The notes below the pieces were generated by a model that saw nothing but the letters and a program-made list of their open reading frames with translations, made no database searches and was not told the DNA's origin. The translations under genes were made by a program, and so were the position numbers. Positions 13,092 through 21,300 of a stretch of 33,472 bases of DNA are shown piece by piece. Source of the stretch: an uncultured delta proteobacterium (GTDB lineage Bacteria; Bdellovibrionota_C; UBA2361; OMII01); contig CAIXKI010000222.1 of the NCBI GenBank assembly GCA_903920005.1, positions 1-33,472 of the forward strand. The letters are read 5' to 3'. Numbering within the stretch: the first letter of the stretch is position 1; every line of letters starts with the position of its first letter.

Positions 13092-15698
13092 TTATGCGGC
13101 ACGGTGATCGACGAGCATCTTGTCAGCCCAGTCGCCGAGTCGGTCCCTAAATATCTTCGCGTTATGGCGAGCATCTACCGGGAACGATTTGTGGAAGAAG
13201 AACTGGTGTATCTTCGCCGTGAGGGGAGAGGATTCAGCGCACGCGTGGAGCTCTTTCAAGAACACCTCGCGCTGAGCCTCAGTTTCAGGCCAAAACTGGG
13301 GTAGCGGCTCTACAACAATAGCTGGCTCTCTGTGACCACGAATACCAACGAGGGCCGAGCGGCGTACCTTTGGAAGGGAATTGAAGATCTCCTCAAGAGG
13401 AACGCTGTGAAAGATACCCGCATCTGAATAAATCGAGTGAGATTTTCTACCACAATAATAGAGATATCCGTCACCATCGAGGTATCCGACATCTCCCATA
13501 CGATGCCAGAAATGATTCCCATCCAGAATCTTGCCAGCTTTATTGGCGTCTGGTCGGTGGAGGTATTCTGGGCTGACTCCATCCCCCTGAACGATTACCT
13601 CGCCGATCTCTCCGGGCTGTAAAAACCGGCACTGATCGATGGTTTTAATGGGATCCGATGTAGGTTCGATGATCTTAACGGTGACGCCTCTCACCGGTCG
13701 GCCCACTGGTGTACCTCGCTCACCACTAGCCGCCGCAAGCCACTTATGCGAAGCAAGCTCTGACGCTGTAATGTAGGTAACGGGCAAGGCTTCTGTGGCT
13801 CCATACGGCGTCGACGCTTCTCCGTTCGGGATAGCTCGCTTCACAAGCGCCAACGTAGCCGCGGGAACAGAGGCTCCCGCCATAAAGACACGCTTGATTG
13901 ATGGCAATGTGACTCCAGTACGCAGAGTGTACTCCGCAATCTTATGCCACAACGTTGGGGAACCAAACGAGGACTCTATTCCGAGATCACTCACCAGCTT
14001 AACAACCTGCGCTGGATCCAACGCGAGGGGTTTTCCAACCGGCATTCGCGGAAACACACTCGCGACACCGAGAGCGATATTGAAAAGAGAGAAGATAGGC
14101 AAGAGAGTCAGATCACGTACCCCACCCTCTTGTCCAAGAACGTCACGAATAACTCTGAGCTGCTCAGCCAACATGGAGTTCGTGTATATAACGCCCTTCG
14201 GAGTTCCCGTGGCCCCTGAGGTAAAGGCGATCAACGCGCTATCTTCCGCTTTTAGCGACCCATCACGACGAAGGATCGGCAGCGGAACCGGACTGAGCGG
14301 AGCGTTCGCATAGCGCTTGAAGTGGCCGAGAGAGTGTCCACGAGAGAATCCCCACTCCGACGCGCACACGTGGAACTTTATACGGTGGAAGATCGACCGT
14401 TTCAGCAAACGGAGAATATGCGCGCGAGGAGACCCGATAAAGGCATCCGGGTTAGCGTCTTGGATACATCGGGCAAGGCGATCGAGACCCATACCTGGAT
14501 CAAGAAACACGGGAGTGGCGCCTCTTCCCATTACGGCGACACTCAAGGCTAGGAAATCAGCACCCGGAGAAACCAACATCAGCACGCGGTCACCCGGAAC
14601 AAGTCCGAGGTCCCCTAGTCCCCGTTGATATTGGTTGATGAGCTTCGCAAGGTCGCCGTACGTGGTGTGCGCGTAATGGAGAGCGCTTCCATTAATTGGA
14701 TCCCGAACCCAACGAGGAGTAATTACCGCTGAAAGGTTCGGAGCGGCTTCAGCAATCCTCATCACCTGGTCATAGACCACGTGAACGCTTCCCTGCTCTC
14801 GGTCAGCAATTTCCGTCTGGGGCGCCACCGGCGATGGAACGGACTTTTCGCGCGACAGGAATTCGTGAATCGCTGGAATCGCGATCTTCGGAGCATCATC
14901 CAGCACAAGATGCGAAGCCTCCGGGATCTCTAGAAGCTCTGCCTTAGGAAAGTGGGCAGCGACCTTGCTCAACATCTCTCGATGGAAGCATGGATCACGG
15001 AGCCCCCAAATGATCTTCACGGGTTTCTCTGCCACCTTGGGAAGCCCAGCCGCAATCTCCACCATCTGCGAATACGTCGGATGAGAGTGATCAAACGGTA
15101 TATCCGCAACAAAATCCCATATAGCGTCACGACGTTGTCGCGTCGTGTACGGAGCCGCATAACCCTGCTTCACCTCGGGAGTAAGCTTCGTATACGCGCC
15201 CATTGAAGTCGTAAGGCGCACGAAGGTATCGGTGTGCCGGGTGAAAAACTTTCCAACAACAGGCGCTGCCGCGATCTTAATAAAGGATGGGAGGATCTCG
15301 GTCTCTGTAAGCGTCGTGTTCAGGTAAACGATCCGATCTACTTTATCCAACTTACGAAGGATAAAGCCTGTCCCGAGCGGACCACCCCAGTCGTGCATGA
15401 CGACAGAGAAGTGATCGAGCCCAAGCGCATTCGCAAACTCTTCAAGTTGGTTAATGCGATCAATCGCGCGGAACTTCACTCCTGGAGTTCGATCCGAGAG
15501 TCCGCATCCAAGAAAATCAGGCGCGATCAATCGAAACGATCCTCGAAGCTCTCGAATGAGATTACGATAAAAGTAGCACCAGGTCGGATTACCATGGAGG
15601 CACAGGACGACGGGACCGGAGCCCTCATCAATATAGTGCATTTTGTATCCGGCTACGGTTACAAATCGGGACTGGAATGGAAGGACCTGAACCGACAC
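13092..15698 (-). CDS. oleBC: OleBC fusion: beta-lactone decarboxylase plus beta-lactone synthetase
   Basis: One 868-residue polypeptide carries the last two steps of olefin synthesis. Residues 1-285 are OleB, an alpha/beta hydrolase of the haloalkane-dehalogenase type: LHGNPTW (34-40), nucleophile Asp103 in VMHDWGG, His263 in EASHLVLDD. It decarboxylates the beta-lactone to the cis-olefin. From about 300 to the end is OleC, an AMP-forming ligase homologue: FTSGATGTPKG (492-502), TPYGATE (630-636), MGDVGYLDGDGYLYYCGR (734-751) and the C-terminal Lys848 in PVDARHNAKIF. It closes the hydroxyacid to the beta-lactone using ATP. The GTG start at 15696-15698 gives a full OleB N-terminus and lies 19 bases after oleA. 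The gene overlaps neither neighbour. Confidence 0.94.
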   Translation of the reverse strand: MSVQVLPFQSRFVTVAGYKMHYIDEGSGPVVLCLHGNPTWCYFYRNLIRELRGSFRLIAPDFLGCGLSDRTPGVKFRAIDRINQLEEFANALGLDHFSVVMHDWGGPLGTGFILRKLDKVDRIVYLNTTLTETEILPSFIKIAAAPVVGKFFTRHTDTFVRLTTSMGAYTKLTPEVKQGYAAPYTTRQRRDAIWDFVADIPFDHSHPTYSQMVEIAAGLPKVAEKPVKIIWGLRDPCFHREMLSKVAAHFPKAELLEIPEASHLVLDDAPKIAIPAIHEFLSREKSVPSPVAPQTEIADREQGSVHVVYDQVMRIAEAAPNLSAVITPRWVRDPINGSALHYAHTTYGDLAKLINQYQRGLGDLGLVPGDRVLMLVSPGADFLALSVAVMGRGATPVFLDPGMGLDRLARCIQDANPDAFIGSPRAHILRLLKRSIFHRIKFHVCASEWGFSRGHSLGHFKRYANAPLSPVPLPILRRDGSLKAEDSALIAFTSGATGTPKGVIYTNSMLAEQLRVIRDVLGQEGGVRDLTLLPIFSLFNIALGVASVFPRMPVGKPLALDPAQVVKLVSDLGIESSFGSPTLWHKIAEYTLRTGVTLPSIKRVFMAGASVPAATLALVKRAIPNGEASTPYGATEALPVTYITASELASHKWLAAASGERGTPVGRPVRGVTVKIIEPTSDPIKTIDQCRFLQPGEIGEVIVQGDGVSPEYLHRPDANKAGKILDGNHFWHRMGDVGYLDGDGYLYYCGRKSHSIYSDAGIFHSVPLEEIFNSLPKVRRSALVGIRGHREPAIVVEPLPQFWPETEAQREVFLKELHACAESSPLTAKIHQFFFHKSFPVDARHNAKIFRDRLGDWADKMLVDHRAA

Positions 15699-15717
15699 AG
15701 CTACTCGCTAAATCGAA

Positions 15718-16779
15718 CTACCACTGAACGCCAAGGAAGAGGGAGTTAAGACCAGATCCAAATCCGGTCAACATGATCTTATCACCCTTCTTGATATCTT
15801 TCTCTTCGAGTCCGACCGCGAACGCGGTTGGCAGAGCGGCAGAAACAAGATTCCCACGATTCTGATAGATCGTGAACTCCTTCGTGTAATCGAGGCCGAG
15901 GGTGTTGTAGAACGCCTCGTTTACCTGTCGTCCTACCTGATGGCAGAACACATGATCTACGTCATCCTTAGTCCACTCAAGCGCGGCGGAAGCGTCTTGC
16001 CAGGTACGAGCCCCGAGAATAGCGGCCGCTGCGATGAGCTTCGACGACTCGGTCTCCATCACAGGACCAAGAGCCGGCCCGTCGACAAGGTGATAGTCGG
16101 TATTACCAACACAAAGATCGCAGTGCTGGGTTCCGGAGCGGGTAGCTCCCCCAAGAATTTTGTGCTTCGTCTTCGAGATGCTCTCATGACAAAGGACGTA
16201 GGCGACGGCACCTGAACCGATGGTGAATGTCGGGAGGAGTTTGAGCAACTTCTCTCGTGGAAGGTCTTGTCCCTCGAGGATATTCTTAAAGGCATTATCG
16301 AGGATACATCGTGTGTGCTCTGCCGATACGACGACACCGGCTTTAACCTGACCTGCTTCGATCAGTTGTCCTAGCATGTAGATTCCATCCATGAAACCGA
16401 GGCATGCGTTGCTGATATCGAGAGCGATAGAATCCTCATGCATCTCAAGGTTGCGGTGAATAAGGCAACCCGTCGCTGGCTCAAAGAAGTCCCTCGTTAC
16501 AGAGCAGCTAAAGAGTGCCCGCACATCATCTTGCGCGATGCCAGATTTTTCGATGGCGTTACGAACGACCTCAGTGCCAAGCCCACTCGGTCGCTCACTA
16601 AGATCCCACAAACGACGCTCACTAATTCCAGTGAGACGCTCAAGCGTTCCGAAAGGGAGTCCAAGTTTTTGATAGACATCCGCAAGCTTGTCTTCTATCT
16701 CCGCGGAGGTAACAACCTGAGGAGGAACGGTGATTGCGTAGGACTCTAAACAGACGTTCTTAAATCGGAATGCGACCAT
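15718..16779 (-). CDS. oleA: OleA, acyl-CoA head-to-head condensing thiolase
   Basis: OleA joins two long-chain acyl-CoAs by Claisen condensation, releasing a 2-alkyl-3-ketoacid, the entry step to long-chain olefins. The 353-residue thiolase-fold protein shows nucleophile Cys126 in ISNACLGFMDG, His280 in VFCHQVGRQVN and Asn310 in NRGNLVSAALPTAF. It also has SVTRDFFEPATG with Glu100, the base supplied across the dimer in OleA and absent from ordinary FabH, which separates it from beta-ketoacyl-ACP synthase III. The frame can be read from a TTG at 16791, but ATG 16777-16779 gives the usual length. Neither has a strong Shine-Dalgarno. It is the first gene of oleA-oleBC-oleD. Confidence 0.94.
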   Translation of the reverse strand: MVAFRFKNVCLESYAITVPPQVVTSAEIEDKLADVYQKLGLPFGTLERLTGISERRLWDLSERPSGLGTEVVRNAIEKSGIAQDDVRALFSCSVTRDFFEPATGCLIHRNLEMHEDSIALDISNACLGFMDGIYMLGQLIEAGQVKAGVVVSAEHTRCILDNAFKNILEGQDLPREKLLKLLPTFTIGSGAVAYVLCHESISKTKHKILGGATRSGTQHCDLCVGNTDYHLVDGPALGPVMETESSKLIAAAAILGARTWQDASAALEWTKDDVDHVFCHQVGRQVNEAFYNTLGLDYTKEFTIYQNRGNLVSAALPTAFAVGLEEKDIKKGDKIMLTGFGSGLNSLFLGVQW

Positions 16780-16811
16780 AGCTGAACACAATTACACGCG
16801 CTTGTGGCGCA

Positions 16812-17069
16812 CTAGACTTTCACACGGACAAGGTGTGGGAGAACTACCACAGATGAAGGGGGAGTACCAATAGTGGGGGCAGATTTGGCAGAAGGCTCGG
16901 CAGGCAGGCGCCATCCTCCTTCCATACGCCCCCGCACTGTTTGCCACAGTTCCATTCCCAAACGACTCAAGACAGTCGAAAAGAGGTAAGGAATTGAAAG
17001 TGTTAAGAAAGCTACGGCGATTAAAGAGAAACCGCTCTCCGTCGACTCAGTAATATTCCCGGGCCCCAC
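16812..17069 (-). CDS. Possible small membrane protein upstream of oleA (weak)
   Basis: An 85-codon open frame lies 32 bases upstream of oleA on the same strand. It contains one convincing hydrophobic span (SLIAVAFLTLSIPYLFSTVL, about residues 16-35), then a charged and Pro/Ser-rich tail. It would start at a GTG without a clear Shine-Dalgarno, and no family is recognised. It could be a real single-pass peptide of the ole operon or a chance frame in the oleA leader. The minus-strand terminator at 17314-17352 means its transcript, and that of oleA, must start downstream of that point. Confidence 0.25.
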   Translation of the reverse strand: MGPGNITESTESGFSLIAVAFLTLSIPYLFSTVLSRLGMELWQTVRGRMEGGWRLPAEPSAKSAPTIGTPPSSVVVLPHLVRVKV

Positions 17070-17313
17070 AAAGGGCCACCGGTGCCTGAAGAACGCGTCA
17101 GACCCACACTTTGTCTAGAATCGCGCGTCACCCGCATTCATTTCGCAGTGACTTTTTGTGTAACAGCTGTTGGGCCCTACGCGGCATCAGATGGGTGGGG
17201 GCACCACCTCCGGAGGAGGGGCGTCAACGAAATCACGCGGCGACACCTTTCGTATGCGCCTCCAACACCATCAGAATCGCCAGCCCCTCTCCCACTTGAT
17301 CCAACAACCAACC
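17070..17313. other. Probable promoter region of the ole operon
   Basis: There is no supported gene here. It is bounded upstream (minus strand) by a strong terminator, so the oleA promoter should be within this stretch or the adjoining 290 bases. A perfect 10-base palindrome CCTCCGGAGG is at 17207-17216, and a GGTGG/CCACC short stem is just beside it, a candidate operator. No clear -35/-10 pair could be picked by eye. Confidence 0.3.
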
Positions 17314-17352
17314 AAAAAAAAGACCCCCAGTCCGCATATGGAACTGAGGGTC
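17314..17352 (-). terminator. Rho-independent terminator of the small gene at 17397
   Basis: On the minus strand GACCCTCAGTTCC pairs with GGACTGGGGGTC (17340-17352 with 17322-17333; one G-U pair and one bulge) and is followed by eight T (17314-17321). It lies 45 bases after the stop of the 17397-17849 gene and isolates it from the ole operon. Confidence 0.85.
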
Positions 17353-17396
17353 CAACACATAGCCCGGGTACCTCACGGCGGCCGAACTATTTACAC

Positions 17397-17849
17397 TTAT
17401 GAACGTAAAAGGCGTTCAACGTTCGCTGCAGTCAGCTTTTTTCCAGCGTGTGCATCGGTCGCCGATTGATTGTCACCTACTATGCGCCTACCTACGTCCT
17501 CAGCCAACCTTGCGGAGGCCTCCACCTCTTTAACCGAAGCTGCGGAGGCGCCTATATTCGCCTCTCGAACCTCTCGCGACGCATCAGAGAGCGAGAACAA
17601 GGTCGCCGTTGAAGCCTTCAAGTCTTCAACTGAACTCTGCAATCTTCCCAGATGTGGTTCACTGCTTTTCTCCCACCCCTGTGCGGTGGATGAAAACTGA
17701 ACCTGGTTAAAGATTCGGCCAATCGGGAGAGATCCCGCGGCCGCTTTTTTTGGTGTAGCAGCGCCCGAGTCCTCCGCGCTTCCCGAGGTTAACCTCTTGA
17801 ATGCGGAAGGGTTACGAGACGCTTTGGGGTCATAGTCATAATCGCCCAT
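17397..17849 (-). CDS. Small Ala/Ser-rich helical protein, function unknown
   Basis: This is a 150-residue protein of no recognised family. It starts MGDYDYDPKASRNPSAFKRL, has an Ala/Gly-rich linker (about 25-42), then a long helical section (about 65-130) rich in Ala, Ser, Glu and Val with heptad-like spacing (LGRLQSSVEDLKASTATL, EVREANIGASAASVKEVEAS). It ends AANVERLLRS. No signal peptide or membrane segment is present. A GAGG Shine-Dalgarno precedes the ATG, and a strong terminator follows, so it is a monocistronic, genuinely expressed unit. The helical composition suggests a scaffold, coiled-coil or chemoreceptor-like adaptor, but this is a guess. Confidence 0.65.
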   Translation of the reverse strand: MGDYDYDPKASRNPSAFKRLTSGSAEDSGAATPKKAAAGSLPIGRIFNQVQFSSTAQGWEKSSEPHLGRLQSSVEDLKASTATLFSLSDASREVREANIGASAASVKEVEASARLAEDVGRRIVGDNQSATDAHAGKKLTAANVERLLRS

Positions 17850-18399
17850 GGTACAACCTCACTGTCTCAAAAGGAGACCCACTTCCAACCACAAAGCGCT
17901 GGCCGCGGCCCCTACGTCCTATCACAACAAACCTGAGCTGCTAGACGGTCAAGCATGACGCGGCGCGCCCCCAACCAAAAAACACTCAGATCTTTTTAGT
18001 GAATCAACCGTTCTTCCTCTCTGCAAAGACAACTATCGGCTCACGCACCATTTGCTGAACGATCGGCGGCTAAAAAGCGATTTCTCACTCGGTGACTAGA
18101 CCTCGTTACAAGCCGTGGGGCAAAACACCCTCCACGCCTTCAAAACGAGCTAACTATCTGGTTCTACTGAACCTCTATGATTGAGGTCGCTACACTGGTA
18201 GAGCACGCTCGATATCTCAGTGCCCCCCTGCAGGACGGAGAGTATACTCAAATGACTAGCTCGCTTGCACTGAAACTGAGAGCGGGGCCTTGCGTGGCAT
18301 TCGGTCGCTCATCTGTCCCCAAAAAGTGCCGCGAGGGGTGCAGAAACGCAACGCTCAGTAGAAGCTGGAGTTGCGCTTCTCGTTGAGGGGATTAGAAGC
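17850..18399. other. Long intergenic region upstream of the glutamate dehydrogenase
   Basis: 550 bases between divergent genes. A 70-codon plus-strand frame (from about 18177) has no recognisable content and no good ribosome site, so it is not called. A TATACT box at 18243-18248 could be a -10 for the dehydrogenase gene, but no -35 matches at 16-18 bases. No RNA gene was seen. The length is unusual for this otherwise compact window and may hold regulatory sites. Confidence 0.4.
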
Positions 18400-21300
18400 A
18401 TGAACGAGACTCACTCACCAAAACTACCCGCTCCCATGGTCGATGCTGTGGCGGAGCTTCTCCAGGCCACGGACCTCCAATCCCTAGGCACCCTGGGGCA
18501 CAACCTAAATGGCCACACCCCATTTTCCGTAGCTTCGTTTCTCAGCCAACTCTTCGCGCGGGCCCCGGAAAGTTTGATCCGTTCCCACACTCCGACCGAA
18601 ATGGCCGAAATTATTCGCGGTTGTGTAACGGCAGTATTGAACCTACCTCATCAGCCTGACCGCATTAGCCTTACCTCGATGCGGACCGAAACATCTACCG
18701 CGATATTTTTAGCGCTGCGCGATCAACCGTTCATTATTAGTTCCATATCTGAAGCTCTGTCGGACGCGGATATAAAAGTAACAGCTTTTCTGCATCCAAT
18801 CGTTCACGCGCACGGAGATTCGGTCGCGGTATCGTACATTGAAGTAGACCAATCATGCGCCGAACACATACCAGCACTCATCCCGCGCTTACGAGAGATC
18901 CTCGTAACGCTGATTCAGGTAGAGCTCGACTTTGCCCCGATGCAAACTCTCGCGACCTCAACCGCCAATTCCCTCACAGACTCATTAGGCCGCAGCAATT
19001 TTGGAGCCGTTCAGTCCAGCGAGACCTCTCAATTTCTTCAATGGCTCGTGGAAGGATGCTTCTTCTTCATCGGCGCGGCGCGATTCTCTAACACCCAAGG
19101 CCAAGAGCCCCTAGATTCGCTCGGTGTTTGGCGTTCTCACGGATCCTACATCAACACACTCAAAGACGAGGTCCGAGAAGACCTCGAGGTCCTCCTACGC
19201 GAGAACCTCGACATTTCAATACGGAAGCTCCGAACAGTTTCGCACGTGCACCGAAGAGCTACTCTTGTGCACGTTCTCATCCACTTGAGCGACGTAAGCG
19301 TCTCGTTTGTCGGCTATCTGACCTCCAAGGCATGGGCACACGAGTCAGACGAGATCCCAATCCTCCGTAAGAAAGTCACCTCCGTAGTCACTCAAGAAGG
19401 CGCGGCTCCAAACTCGCATGACTTTAAATACATGGTCGAAGTTATCGACAACATGCCAACGGATGAAGCGCTCGCGGCTCCAGTTCCAGAGCTCGCGACC
19501 CTCACACGACTCGCTCTTGAGGTATTCAGTCAGGAAGACACTCGTAGTTTGACCACGATTGATTCATTGCGCCGCCGAGCCCTTACCACGGTTATTATGC
19601 CTCCAGAGCGGTACAGCGCCGCCGTTCAGGGGGATATTCAAAAAATACTAGAGGAAACATTCGCGGCGACACCGTACTCAAGCGACACACACCTCGATTC
19701 GAGCAAGAAGCGTCAATTCCGGCTCTATATCAGCACTCCCCTTCCTCACGGTGAAACCCTTCTTAGTATTCCAGCAAACCTCTCAGATTCGATCGTTCAC
19801 GCGACACTTCCGTGGGAGGAGAAGCTTGGAATAGAGGCCCTCGCCCTCAACGAAAATCTCTCATCCCACGGGGTGTTCTCGTCCGATTATCAAGCCGCAA
19901 CAGAGATCGACGAAGCCCTTCGCGATCTGGCAACGCTCGCCACCCTTTCCCCTACCAATCCAGTCGCAGTATCACTGCATGGCGCCGCAGCGGGAGATAC
20001 GCTATCCACGATCTCCATATTCTCTCGTGAACGAGAGCTCTCAATTAGCCTCGCGACACCCGTATTAGAAAATATCGGTCTTGAGGTTCTCAGCGCGCAC
20101 TCATACGAATGCGTTACATCAAACACCCCCACCTACTTACTAAAGCTATGCGTGCGAGCGTACGACGAGGAGAGCCTGGTACCATCCCTCTTTAATGAAT
20201 CTGTCTCTCCAGGCCTCGCAAAGATACTTCGAGGAGACGCCCCTAACGACCCGCTCAATCTCCTCCTGCGTAAAGCTCACCTTTCGACTCCACAGATAGG
20301 GCTTCTACGCTCGTATTGCGCTCTTTTGTGGCAGGTCTCAAAGATTTCGACAAAACGAACGATGTGGGAGTCCCTCGCCGGAGCCCCGCGCGTGGCGCAA
20401 CAGCTCTGTAGAATCTTTGACTGGAAGTTTAATCCAGTGCTCGAGCTCTCCATGCAAGAACGCGCGCAGCGCGTGTCTCTAGAGGAATCTGTGCTAATAG
20501 AGGCGCTTCGTCAGGTTCCCGACATCACCCAAGACCGAATCCTCCGCTCCCTGCTCGCGCTACTCAAAAGCTCTGTTAGGACAAATTTCTTCGCAGATCG
20601 AGAGACCTTGGCGATTAAACTCCGCTCTCAAGAGATAGAGATAATGCCCCATCCTCGCCCTCTTTTTGAGATCTTCGTATTTTCTCCGCGCATAGAGGGC
20701 ACACACCTGAGAAGCGCCCGGGTTGCCCGTGGAGGAATACGGTGGAGCGAGCGTATCGACGACTATCGGTCCGAAGTCCTGGGTCTCATGAAAACCCAAA
20801 AGGTAAAAAACGTCATCATCGTTCCAAGCGGAGCTAAGGGAGGATTTGTCGTCAAGAATCTCCCTCGACAAGGCGATGCCCTTGGCAAGGCGGTAGAGGA
20901 TGCATACCGGGAATACATCACCGCCTTACTCACCCTCGCGGACACCAAGCGAGGCGAAATAGTCATCCACCCTCCACAATGCGTTATTCATGACGACGCC
21001 GACCCGTACTTCGTGGTTGCCGCGGACAAAGGCACCGCAACCTTCAGTGATGTAGCAAACAGTATAGCGACCAAGGATTTCAACTTCTGGCTCGGCGACG
21101 CGTTCGCCTCAGGGGGCTCCGCCGGGTATGACCACAAGAAGCACGGCATTACAGCTCGTGGCGGATGGGAGTGCGTGACGAGACACTTTAAAGATCTCGG
21201 AATTAGGTTTGAAGAGAACCCGTTCACCGTTGTTGGGCTCGGTGATATGTCCGGGGATGTATTCGGAAACGGCCTAATGCTCAGTCGGAATATGGCGCTT

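Noticed and set aside
13088-13174. Upstream extension of OleD into oleBC
   Set aside because: The 29 extra codons overlap the OleC C-terminus and precede the conserved NAD(P) loop; the internal ATG right after the oleBC stop fits better.
13795-14313. 172-codon plus-strand open frame
   Set aside because: Antisense to the OleC half of oleBC; no recognisable product.
18177-18386. Possible 69-residue leader peptide before the glutamate dehydrogenase
   Set aside because: No ribosome site, arginine/serine-rich random-looking product, no run of glutamate, arginine or other codons typical of attenuation.
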